Shown in pieces: positions 13,033 to 24,188 of a DNA stretch of 64,000 nt. Positions within the stretch are counted from its first letter, which is position 1; every line of letters begins with the position of its first letter. Both the position numbers and the translations under genes were made by a program. Under the pieces are notes generated by a model that had not been told where the DNA came from, made no database searches, and saw only the letters and a program-made list of their open reading frames with translations. Origin of the DNA: Diploscapter coronatus (taxonomy: Eukaryota; Nematoda; Chromadorea; Rhabditida; Rhabditidae); contig OZ038423.1 in NCBI GenBank assembly GCA_964036155.1, positions 26,365,249 to 26,429,248 of the forward strand. Direction: 5' to 3'.

Positions 13033-14464
13033 TCAGAATCCCAGCTCCGTCGTGACGACGAGTTTCTGTTTCTCCAAAATCAGTCGACTTTTCGCAGTGT
13101 CTGGGTCCAGAGGCAGGGACACGGAGAAGTGGTAGAGACTTCGTTGATTGTCCAGCAGAAGTCGGACGTCGAATTTCGAAATGTCAAGTCGAAGTCTAAA
13201 ATTTTTGAAATGCCGTAAGTTTGGTTAAAAATGTTGGAAGAATAGCTACAGTAACCATATATCAAATTTAACAAAATGCCGTAATTTTGAAAATCATTAG
13301 GGAAAATTCGAATGCGATTTTGGACCAATTTTTAAAATGTTGTATTTTGAAACAAATTTTTAAATTTTGCAGTAATCAAAAAATTAGCATACCGCTTTTC
13401 ATCTTCAACTGGTGGTTCGATGTTGGTCAAATCCATCGAAATCTCCAGTCTTTGTCCATCGAAAAGTCGCATTTTCAACCCTGGCAATGCGTCCAATTTA
13501 TTCCAGGGCGCTTCAGGTGCAATCTGGAGTAAATGTCAATTTTCGAAACTCCTAGATTTTTTCCTTACATCTTCCAGAACTTCCTGGATTTTCAGATTCT
13601 GAGTTGGCTCTTCGATTTCTTGGATCGCGTGATTTTTCGGCTTCTTTTTCACTCGCATATTCTCGATTTCGCCCATTTTTCGACGATTTTGGAGTCGGAT
13701 GGCTTTATTCGGGTTTAGCTCAATTTGGTGCTGAAAATTATTTTTTTTATTTCAAAAAAATAAAATGTATATTAAGAAAAAACCCACCTTTTCCTGAACC
13801 GCATCGCAAAGGACCATCGCGAAAAAGTGTTGGAAGAATTTGGCGTTCGCCGGGGCGAGGCACTTCTCGTAGAATACGGAATTCACCAGGACGTCGATCT
13901 GCAAGGAGAACAAAATTGGTCCTTGAAAATTCCGTAAAATAAAAATAAGTACGACGAAGGCCCCATACCTTGATGGAATTCTCGTTGTTGTGGTCCCGGA
14001 CGCAGTCGAGTTCACCGACGCTCAGAGGGATACGGTACGTATAGTCTCCGGTATCGATCCGTTTAGCTAGTTCGTCCTGGAAATTACTGTAAGTCTTTTT
14101 ATTTGAATCTAGGAAGTCAAGAAACGTCTCGCTCAAATTGTTCCACAAACAAAAAGCTACATAATCTATTTTTATTTCACGCCATAGCAACATGAGATTT
14201 CGAAAATGCGCCATTTTTCCAACCTCATCCAAAATCTCCATAGGCGGTGGCAACTGAGAGCAATGGCACACGTTGATGAAGCATTTTCGACCGTCTTCAG
14301 GCTCTCCGAGAACGTCCTTCATTTTTACCTAAATTAGGAAAAATTAGCATATTAAAAAATTAGAACTTTTTTACAGTCTTGAATTTCAGCACGTATCCAG
14401 GAATCGGTGTCACGAGCCATGTTTCTGTGTCCTCGATTTTCAAACCCGATTTGTCTGGACCCAT
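13033..14464 (-). CDS. PIH1-domain protein (R2TP / dynein-assembly co-chaperone type)
   Basis: PIH1 proteins link clients to HSP90 and the R2TP complex, in the cytoplasm; several are needed to pre-assemble axonemal dynein, others for snoRNPs. Read on the minus strand from ATG 14464, the N-terminal part has the PIH1 core: IPGYVLKFKT, then CFINVCHCSQLPPP, YRIPLSVGEL and DVLVNSVFYEKCL, which match the K.FIN.C....PPP, PxSxGE and D...N..FY motifs. A charged linker follows, then a C-terminal CS-like beta-sandwich (SKFDVRLLLDN, YHFSVSLPLDPDTAKSRLI, KLVVTTEL) ending at 13033. TTTTCAG ends 14 bases upstream of the ATG and fits a spliced-leader acceptor. I cannot tell PIH1D1 from PIH1D2 or kintoun types. 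The internal splice near 13912-13970 is inferred. Confidence 0.78.
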
Positions 14465-15187
14465 TTTTCGGAAATTGTCTGAAAATCCACTGAAAATAAA
14501 GCAATTTTCAAACATAGAAAAAAAAAATGTAGCGATTTCGTAATGGAAAACGACTACAAATCCTTAGGTTTAACAAATGGAAGATAAGAAGAGGAGAAAG
14601 AAAGATTAACGAAAATGTTTGAAAAGGATTAGGAGAAATTCAAATTCGAAGAAAGGAAAATGGAGAAAATCTCGAGATTTCTCCACTTTCATTATCATCA
14701 TACTGGTAACTCGTAAATGTCACGATGCCATGAGCTATCCTTCCCACCCTATTTCACCCTACTTTCCTTCCTCTCCTATCCCTAGCCATAAGTCATGTCT
14801 TCACGATATCACGACGTTTACGAATTGCCCAGACACTTGCATACACTAGACGTATTAGTTTTCGCTTTGCTCAAACCTATTTATTCGAATTTTAATGAGA
14901 TAATTTGATTACCAATTATCAAGGATTCTCCAATCTGCATTGTTACCTAGGAAATTGATATTTGATATTATAGTGGAAAAGGAAGAGTGAGGCTCGTCAA
15001 AACGTATTGATTTCTCGCGGTCTCCCCCCACATTGCGCTATTTCGTCGGTCATACCTCGTCCTTCATGCTATGTCTCTATGTTTATGTCGTCGCCTTTTA
15101 TAACTATGTGCACCCATAACATATAACAAATTCGACGATTTGTGTGTTCAGTGTCTTTTAAATTAATTTCTAATTTTACATTTAGCA
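14465..15187. promoter_or_regulatory. Divergent promoter region between PIH1 and SMAD genes
   Basis: This separates two genes transcribed away from each other. It is AT-rich. TTTATAAC near 15096 could be a weak TATA on the plus side, and ACATTTAG ending at 15185 is a likely spliced-leader acceptor for the SMAD gene. No other gene seen. Confidence 0.35.
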
Positions 15188-18100
15188 ATGCCCCGCGCAC
15201 GAAGGTCTGGGTACAATAATCCGCAAGCTCAGGCCCATCTGAACTACAAGAACACTGGGTCAGGCCGACCTAGCCAGGGCCGAGGCAGGCCAAGGACCAA
15301 GAGTACGCATGATTATGAATTCGCCAAAACTTTAAAATCTTCTAGATATTAATCGAGGCACTACGACCCAAAGAGAGAGCTACGACAGACCGATTAATGC
15401 TCAATCTAATCAATATCCACAAAACTACCCTTCATACAGTGTTGAACAGCCCTATGCTTCTAATGCCATGGCGCAAGCAGCACCTATCGTGCCACTCAGA
15501 GTGCCGAGGGGACGACCGTCGACAAATACGACTAGGAACACGTACCACCAGCCAAGTAAGAATATATCATTTTGGTCTTGAAGAACTGGAATCTACAGGT
15601 GTCTCCCACCAGATGATGGCCCAACAACAGCAGATGATGAACGCGATGCAGCAACAGGCAATAATCCAACAACGACAACAACAGCAACAACAACACGCCG
15701 CGATCGCTCATCAGCGTCAAATGATGCACGGTCAAATGCCCGATCCAAGCCACGTGCACCAGTCCCACTACATGAATCCCAGTATGGTTCCTTCGACTAG
15801 TCAGATACCCTCCAGTAGCAGATCGTACCAAGCTATACCTTCCTCCAGTAGAACATTCCAGTCAATACCCCCGTCTAGTCAGATCCCAGGGACAAATCGA
15901 GCCAACCAACAACCAGGAACCGACAATATCAATCCAAACCCAGCAATTATGATTCCAAAGGCTTCTTCAGGCAACAAGTCTGACGATCCAGGCATCTTTG
16001 TCCTAGCTTCCCAAGCACCAGGTTCCAGCAGGACAAATCCTGCAGCTCACGCTCCCGTCAATCCATCAACGCACAGCACCACCCAATTGAATCAGGGAGT
16101 CATGCCATATACAGGCCAAATTCCTGGAATGGTGGGAGGCAATCGTACGTCTCAGTCGATGCACCCATCAGAGCAAGTCCCAATCACATGCCGAGTCAAT
16201 CCAGCTATGATGCAGTCTTCCTCTCAGCAACCTCATCCACGTCCTCAAATTCCGGCAAAGCAGATTCCAAGCACGAGCAGAGAGAATCTCGCCTTCGAAA
16301 GGCTACAGAACGACACGAATGAATACGTGTATCCAGCTCCGATGACGGAAAAAGAACTTCGAGAATACTACCAACAACGTCATGAGTACACCAAGTATCA
16401 TCAGGCTCAGAAGAACAGTCTAGAGCAAGAGCGAGATTCTCGAAGATACGTCAGAAACACTGTCACTCCACACTACAACATCAATCCGAACTCCCAGATG
16501 AGTGCTCGTGCCAGGACCCCACAGGCTTTAGACTACAACCCAAATTTCACTCCGAAATATAGTCCAGCTTCCAAGAATAGTAAGGAGCAATTCAGCTGAA
16601 AAATGAAACAACTCTAAAATTTGTAGGTCTTGTCCCCCAATTGAAGGCTCCAATTGACCAACTTAAGCCGCCTGAAGCTTACCCAGCCAGAGTTAAGCCG
16701 AAACCAGAAGTCGACGTCGATTTCAGCGACTTGCCTGCTGGATTCTTTGGTACGTCGAATGATTCTTTTGCAAAAAAAAGAATATTTGCAGAAGACATTT
16801 CTTCGAACTCCAACAATTATTCCCTATCCACGATGTCTTCGAAGATGAATGCGGCCGTTAGGCAGAAGAAATCTGCGCCGAATCCAAGAATCCGCTATTT
16901 GATGGTCGACCCAAAGAGCAAGGAGAATGATCATTGGACTAGTGATGCTCCACTTCCTCCTGAGTATTATCTGATCCCCGAAGTCATGAGTGAGCGAGCC
17001 AAGTCGAAGTTCAAAGTAATCACTGAAATTTGACAGGTTTAGACAATTTTATTATTTCAGCCTCCCTGGATGGCAAGCCTTGAGCCAGCCTATATAAAGG
17101 CGTTGAGGCAGAAGAAGTTCAAGTTCGCCAAGAAAATCAAGAGAGAGATTCTTGAAGTCATGAAGGAGCACTGCCCATATCTGCAATTTCCTTTGGACAA
17201 GTACCTGACGATCCACAAGAGAATGGACGACCACATCAATATGAGGATGGCTCAATTGACTTTGGCGTTGCAGGTACAAAATCAGTGATCTTTAATCGTA
17301 TACTTTACATTTTAGGAACTTGTAATCGAGGAAGAGTACGAAGTGACTGAACAGCAGATGGACAATTTCTACGAGACTTTGATCATGCACGCCATCTTCG
17401 GACTCTATAATAAACAAAAAAGTAGGAATAGCTGCAATGATAGCCCACCTTTTAGTGTTCCAAAAATATTTTTCTTTAGAGCTGATCAACCTGAACGATG
17501 ACTCTGCACTTATGAGAATACTGACGGAGATGCCCAAGTATCTGAGAAGACGAGATCACATTTTCCGCTTCTACGCCGAGACCCATCTGCTGAGAATCAA
17601 AGACACTCAAAAGAGGATAATCTACGTCTACCAGGAAGTGCCTTCAGGTATTGCTTCAAATAGGAGACTTGTTAAATTGTATCTCTTCAGAAAAATCCCG
17701 TCTACAACAGATGAAGCCCTACATCAAGGCTGAGAAACGCAGCACAGAAAAGCCGGTTTGGGCTCACGTCTTTTACTTTGAGTTTCATCAGAAGGTAAAC
17801 AGGACTTTTTGAATATCTCAAGATTTGAAATTTAGCTTGGTGACACCTACGAGGCAAGAGGCAATATTCTGAACATCACAGGAAGTCACTCCGACAATTA
17901 CGGAGATCCGGAGAACGGAGTCGTCAATGTTCATCTGGGAAGAATCGTTCATGCTCACAGATCGTACAGAACGCATCGAGTCCGAAAAGATATCGGTAAA
18001 TTTAAATGGTTTTGAAACACAATCGAACATTTCCTCCAGATATGGGCATCACTCTGATCTGGACCGGCTGGGCCGTGTTTTTGAGAATCAATCGAGCCTA

Positions 18101-19458
18101 TCCAATCTTCCTCCAATGCCCCCTCTATGCGATTTACCAGAAGCAGAAAATGGACCACATTTTCCGAATCCAAAACGAGAGAAATAAGAAGAGTGAGAAT
18201 TATTAGCTTTTCACAAACTCCGCTAAAAGAAAAATCATGTTCAGAGTTCCTGAAAATTTGGGACCGTCGACTCTTCAACTACTTCAAAGACAAAGCTACT
18301 GGGCAGGCTTCGTACAAGCAGATTTATGATTTGAAGGCAAACTGAACACAAATTTCCAGAATAATAAATATTTTTAGTGGTTAGCCGTCATGCGCATCTC
18401 ATTCTTGAAAGGATTCGGCCACGAGAAGTACCCCCGGAAGACCATCGACGATGTGCCGGCCTGGGTCGAGATTCAGCTCTCACAGCCACTGTGGGAGTTG
18501 ACGATTGTAAGATTTTTCACGCTTTTTTTCTAGATTTATGAACTTCTCTCAGGAACTTCGCGACATGTACAACACGGATCCTCCAGAGTCTGACGACGAG
18601 GATGACAACATTGAATCCCTCTACGCCTATTACAAGGGCAAGAAGGCACCGTCGAAGAGGCAACAACTATCACCACAAGTTCCAGACATCCAAATTCTTG
18701 AACAAGTCCAGCAGACTGCGCAGCAGCAAAATCAAGAGATCGATCCGATCCTCAAGGAGCTCTACGACTATCTCATAGCTTCGAACGATTCTTCTGAAGC
18801 CTCGAAAAATCAAGAAAATCAGAAGAAAACTCCGACGAAGGATGAAGCAGGACCATCAACTCAGCCTGTCCAAGAGAAGGTTTCTCCACAACCACCCACA
18901 CACAACCAGTTGGACACTTCACTGCAGGAAGCGCAGCAGTCAGTATCTCTTCAGACTGTCCAAGTCCAAGTTCAAACTCAAGCAGTCCCATCAATTCAAC
19001 AAGCTCAGAAGCAAGCTTTTTCACAGCCCGAAGTTCAAACCCAGCAACAATACGCCTACCAACAAGGACATGTCCAATCTCAGCAATACCCCTATCAGAC
19101 GCATTATCAAACCGGCACTTCGACTCAGAACGCCTACCAATCTCAGTACCAAAGTCCATCCTATCCTCAATACTGCGATGCGTCATCCCAATTCCAAAAT
19201 CTCGACTACAAAATGACGCAAAACTTCAACCAGAACATGGATCAATTCAAGTATAACGAAATTCATCGAGATTTGATGAGTACTCATCCAGTGCAAGGGT
19301 CGAGTCAAAATCCTGACCAATATCCAAATTTCGTGCAAGACCCTCAGAACTTCATACCTAACCAATATTTGGGTCAAGAGTATCAGAATCAATACAATTA
19401 CCAGTACCAAGACCCCAACCAACCCGGCTCTTCAAACACTTACAATCAGCAACAGTAA
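15188..19458 (+). CDS. Divergent SMAD: MH2 domain without MH1, Gln-rich ends
   Basis: SMADs carry TGF-beta signals from receptor to nucleus. ATG 15188 lies two bases after a TTTAG acceptor. Residues from the first 1.4 kb are disordered and rich in Q, P, S, N (QQQQMMNAMQQQ). A charged helical region follows (17060-17740; ALRQKKFKFAKKIKREILE). The MH2 domain runs about 17755-18560: WAHVFYFEFHQKLGDTYEA at its start, NVHLGRIVHAHRSYRTHR, GITLIWTGWAVFLR, YPIFLQCPLY, then ISFLKGFGHEKYPRKTID and VPAWVEIQL, matching the SMAD L3 loop and its following strand. No MH1 domain, DNA-binding hairpin or zinc ligands are seen. The C-terminal SSxS phosphorylation tail is replaced by an acidic stretch (ESDDEDDNIES) and about 280 Q-rich residues ending NTYNQQQ. 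It could be a co-SMAD relative (DAF-3-like) or related to C. elegans DAF-14, which I recall also lacks MH1 and maps to IV. Confidence 0.82.
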
Positions 19459-19710
19459 ATGTGCAATATCGTTTCATATCATTCCATATCTTTGGGATAT
19501 TTCTATTTCACTGTAAACTTATCACATATTTTAGTCAAGACTTGTAGTTTTTCGACATTTCTATTCATATTCCATATCGTTTTATGTTGGTCTTTCCGCA
19601 GTATTATCATGCAAATCAAGGTATATTTTCTTCAGAGATATTGCATGACATTGAAAACAATTGAAGCACCTCCGAATTTGTATATTTGGTTTTAGAATTT
19701 TTGTAAATTA

Positions 19711-19718
19711 TTGAAATA
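19711..19718 (+). terminator. Polyadenylation signal of the SMAD gene
   Basis: AATAAA within TTGAAATAAACC lies about 255 bases after the SMAD stop, immediately before the MITE terminus at 19724, so cleavage probably falls at or inside the element. Confidence 0.5.
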
Positions 19719-19723
19719 AACCA

Positions 19724-20096
19724 TTGAGTTGTTGCATAAGTTCTGTCCTTAGTTTGTGCAAGTTTCGCTTTTTCACTTCTTGGTTCTCCCCTATGTGAAA
19801 ATTCGAGGTGCCCGAAACGGATCCAATCTTATATCAACGAATTGCTTATCAGTGCTAAATAACATCGTGAAATATTTATCGAAAAATTTTCACGAGTGAT
19901 TTTCTAAAAGTGTTCATTTTCATGTTCCTTTCACTGCTTAACCGTAAACCTTAAGGCGACGGAATCAAAAATAGCATGGAATGAAAGCCAAAATCTTCAG
20001 AGTATTAACACCGAAAACCTCATTTGGATTCGTCTATATATGCAAAAGATATCAATTTTTTTTTTAAACTAGGACACAACTTATGCAACAACCCAA
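19724..20096. mobile_element. Mariner-type MITE (373 bases, no transposase)
   Basis: The left end reads TTGAGTTGTTGCATAAGTTC. The right end, read on the other strand, is TTGGGTTGTTGCATAAGTTG. The terminal inverted repeats stay alike for about 31 bases with few differences. Sequences of this kind are typical of mariner transposon ends. The right flank is TA and the left flank is CA, so one target base may have mutated. The interior has no transposase frame, so it is a non-autonomous deletion derivative. Confidence 0.72.
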
Positions 20097-23000
20097 TAAT
20101 TGATGCGTTCAGAAATTTGTTGAAAGGGTGTATCCCGAATTTAAGTGTGTCCTCTACGTGCGAAAGATATCCTAAATATTTGAAAGTATCTTGTGCTTTA
20201 GATTCCTTAGTCTATCCTGTTGCCACTTACTAAGGGCTAGGTCTAAGTTTTCTCTAATCTATCTCATTTTCCAATTCTCTCTAATTCAATTTTTCTCGTT
20301 TCCATATCTCTTGAATCCGCATGATATTTCCCAACCTTCTTCCTATTTTTGTTAGCGCAACGTTGCGCGCAAAAGCCTGGTTGGGTAGAGCGCAATGCGT
20401 TAGGATAGGAAAGACAGAAGGAAAATGAGAGAGAAAAAGATGCTTTTTCTTTTTATCTGTGTACTAATAATTCGAAGTGCTGCCAAATGCACTGAAAGCA
20501 AGCAAAATGTCACATTTCTCGCATAGAACAAATCTCCCTCTTACTCTGGTACCTGATCAATTACAAGTCTGTACTAGTCATGCGCGGCAATTTAGAGTAG
20601 GTTCGAATCGAGAGTTCGAGGATTTTGCCAAAAGTAGAAAAAGTTGTATTTTGGTCGAATTAAGCGTTAATTCGAGCTTTTCGCGCCGGTAAAATGTCTC
20701 GAATATAAGTGCGAAACGCGACACCCCGCGGTCGTCGTCGGCAGACGGCGGAGAGTAAAGGAGAGTGCTGTCACGTCTCTTCTCTAGATTCGTTAAATCC
20801 CCCGACTATTTTCGCGACTTCTGCCGTCTTTTTCGACGTCCTCACTTTTCATGCTATTTCTCGCGCGCCAACTCTCGCTTCGTATTTATCGATTCGAGCA
20901 GCACAAACAGCGCACTTTCAGTGGCGAGCTTTTTCCGCTTCTTTTCCTCTCGTTTCCTCGTTTTATTTCGCACTTTCAAGCTTCTTTTCACCTACCTTTT
21001 CCCCTCTGCATCCCCAGGCCTGCGGTGCTCCATTCAGCAGAGCAGCCAGCTTTGACATTTTAACGTTAATTATCCCTCGGATCTTTCGATTTCGAACTAT
21101 ATCTCATATCGCATACCCTATCGGGAAGCTTTCAAATTTTCTATTATGCAAAATTGATATTTACACCTCTCAAAGTGTAAAAGTACAAGAAAAGCACGGA
21201 GTGACAGATAACATTTTCAAGGTTTCTGACTCATGATGCATTTTAGATTTGCATTAAGGGTCTTGCAAAATCGTCCATTTGTTATTGAATATTTGTGACT
21301 GTTTTCGTCCAGAAATCGATCGAAACGCGTATTATTGTTGACCCTTTCAGTAAGAGAAGAATCATAAGTTTTCGTTGTATATTCTCTATGTCTACTTTTT
21401 GATATGCTACCACGTCGAACTTTCTCCATTTTGCCGTTTCTCCCCCGACTCTTCTCAATTTTCTGCCTATTTTCCCATCAGATTGCCGTCCCGTGAACCG
21501 GTTTTCACGGGCAACCAAAATCTCGACTCAAAGAATACATCGAATTCTGCTGCGCCATTTTTCGAACTACTTTTACAATAGAATACATGCCCTTTTACAG
21601 CTAATTTCATCCCAATTTGTCCCAAAATGGGCGTGGTCCCAAGGGTGCAAAAATAGTGCACGGTTTCCAGCGCCTTCCAGTTCTAAGACAATAGACATTA
21701 CACCCAATTTGGTTCGACGATATTTGTCATAATAGGCTTCATTTTCTCTTGAGTGAATATTATTTTTCCTAAGTCTAACTACGATCCTAGTGAAAAGCAC
21801 GATATTTGTACTTTGAGCCTTAACATCTTTTTACTATTTCTAAAGATCAAGGACTTCGCATTAAAACTTCAGGTTAAACTTCGTACTTTCTTCTAGCAAT
21901 CTCATCGATTTATTTTATAAATGTTAAGTCAGGCGCTCACGAATTTAATCATTTGATATCGTCGCAAAATAAACTTCTTTTCTTATAATTCAGCGACATT
22001 GTCTCGATCGAAAATGGCAATTCGGGCCGAGTTTCGATCGGGGTTTAAACGTGTAAAATATGCCCTAATTCCTAAGATCCAGCGATTTTGGCATTTCCAA
22101 TTCTGCACGATGATTTATTAATTTTCCCGCTAATCGCGCGAGGGTCATCCCGAATTAATTTTGCCATTTGCAGCCTGGGCCCCGACTTATAAATTTATCA
22201 TATAAGGAACTAAATGTCTAGTCGCACTTGAAATTCAAATATTCTCAAGTCGAATTTATTTTTTGGATACCCTGTATTTGCCCTCAATTTCCGCTCGCCT
22301 CAATTTGTTCGCTTCTTATTCGTCTCTTTATTTTGTTGCCTATCTCTCACATAACGATGCTAATATATCCAAAAATCATTGCGAAGAAAAGAGTAGAAAC
22401 CTTTGCCAGCTGATTTGAGGACACTCAACACATCATCACTATACCAAAGTTGCTTGTCATTATATCTCATTTTTAGCTAGATGTCTCTGGAAAAGAAAAG
22501 TGAGAGTGGAAATAGAGGAATAAGAAACGAGAAGATTGAAGGGAAATACAGGGTATATTTCCTCTTAGGTTTCGAGAACAAAGTACCTCCATTCTAATTT
22601 CTAATTCCCAAGACTAATTACGTAAGATCTCCCGAAATTCATTTTCGTGTCTATATTTATTTAAGGATGCCTAAATTTGCCCAGGTAGTCGGCTTAACAT
22701 AGCATCTTCGGGCGTCAGCCCCGGTTATAAATGGATACATGAAAGGGGGACTTCATATATCTCTTTCTTTTTGCCCCTTCGGCCTCTTACTTTCGCGAGG
22801 CTTTGACGTAAGACTTGGTTGGTTGGGCTGCCTCTTTTCAAGACTCGCAGCAAAGGAAAGGAGGATAGGATTGAAATATCGGGGCTGGCGCTAAAATTAT
22901 CAATAGAGGAACAGGCGAAAAAGCCTGGGATTTCAATATCCCTTTTTCTATAAGAGGATTCCAAATATCTTCTGCTTGTCGTACATATATTGGCCCTTTG

Positions 23001-23861
23001 AAATTTGCTCTCCCTCTCTCAATTTGGTTGGGTTATTTCGTAGCGGGTGCTTCGGCCTAAATTAAAAGCCGGCATGAAAGAGCGAGAGATCGGTTAGATA
23101 TGCAGGGAATTCGAGAGCAAACGCGTAAATTAAGAGGGACTAGATGGCCCGAAAATAATGTGAGAAATAGAGGCGAAGAAATACGCGAAAAATGCGCCCG
23201 CAAACAAAGTGAATGAGTTCTCCTATTCAACCGAAGCGGCCAGTGGCTTTTCACATTCGGTCTATTTTTTTCTGCCCTTTCTAATTTTCTCCACTCCTTT
23301 TAGTTACCCCTTTTTAGCTTCAAGTCTAATTCTTAGCATCGAAATTCCTTGGGGAAGGGAAGACCTTGTTAGCCTGCAGCTAAGACTTTTCTTTTTTCCA
23401 CCCGACTTTGAATGTTGAGAATATTCAAGAATTAATTGTATCGATTTTTGGTTTAAAAATAACGTTTATTTTGAAAACAAGTTGTGTTTTTCTTGAAAAT
23501 CGATAATCATAAGTTTTTAGTGATAGGCCCCCAGCTTGTTGTCTAAAGACTCCAACAGCTGTTATTCCGAGAAAAATCAAAGTAAAGAGAATCTAGTCGT
23601 TATTTTGAATCAAAATAACCTTTCTTTAAATTATTTTGGAAAAAAAGCGAATGTTTATGCACTTCCAGTGCATAAATAAATAAGGCCTATTTTCAAGTTT
23701 ATTTAGCTGCTATGGGCATGTATTCGCATTTTTCGTCGCGAATTTTCTCATATTTTTCATTTTTCGATTTATTTGATATTCGAGGGCAGGCCGTTTTCGG
23801 CGCATTTAGCATTGGAATCTCATCATAAATGTGTGAGACCGAATCGATGATTTTAGTCTTA
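20097..23861. promoter_or_regulatory. Non-coding; possible distal unc-43 promoter
   Basis: No supported gene. 20680-21060 is richer in CG (for example GTCGTCGTCGGCAGACGGCG near 20732) than the AT-rich surroundings and carries open frames on several overlapping phases, which suggests a promoter and 5' untranslated exon rather than coding DNA. A perfect 14-base palindrome, GCGCAACGTTGCGC, is at 20355-20368. The next plus-strand gene is unc-43, so this may be its far promoter; that is inference. Confidence 0.3.
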
Positions 23862-24188
23862 CCTTGGAAATATGTTTTTTTTTCCTAGCCTTATTATTCC
23901 CACTGGGTGGGGTCGGCTACCCTCAAGCTCGTAATGAAGCTCAGCCTTCTTATTGGGACAGTCGGCCTATCCTAGCCACACAGGACTAGTGGCCCGTCCC
24001 GAGGACAGACTGTTGTTGTGTACAACAGCCGAGGGATTTAGGCTAATTTTTCGTGGTTTGATCCACTACCAACATTTCTTAACCCCCTTGGTTTGGGTGA
24101 GGGCGGGGGCCGAACTTGAGACCCTAGGCTGCAGGCAGTAACACACAACCACTGCGCTACGCCGCCCTTGCTCCTTGGAAATATGTTT
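23862..24188 (-). mobile_element. tRNA-derived SINE with 16-base target duplications
   Basis: The element is 23878-24172 on the minus strand. Both sides carry the same 16 bases, CCTTGGAAATATGTTT (23862-23877 and 24173-24188), a perfect target-site duplication. Read on the minus strand it opens with GGGCGGCGTAGCGCAGTGG, containing a tRNA-type A box (TAGCGCAGTGG), followed some 30 bases later by a B-box-like AGTTCGGCCCC. It ends in an A-rich tail (a T run after 23877 on the plus strand). The body holds a CCCACTGGGTGGGG motif near 23899. Length is about 295 bases. It is non-coding and would need a LINE partner for mobility. The perfect duplication points to a recent insertion. Confidence 0.85.

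Noticed and set aside
15532..15831. Minus-strand Leu-rich open frame opposite the SMAD Gln-rich exon
   Set aside because: It is the complement of the Gln/His codon repeats (CAA, CAG read as TTG, CTG), not a gene.
20370..20400. Sequence GGTAGAGCGCAATGCGTTAG resembling a tRNA A box
   Set aside because: No B box, stems or acceptor pairing at the right distances; chance similarity or a remote relic.
20709..21236. 175-residue open frame upstream of unc-43
   Set aside because: No domain, low-complexity Ser/Phe-rich composition, overlapping open frames in other phases and CG-rich DNA explain it better as promoter or leader sequence.
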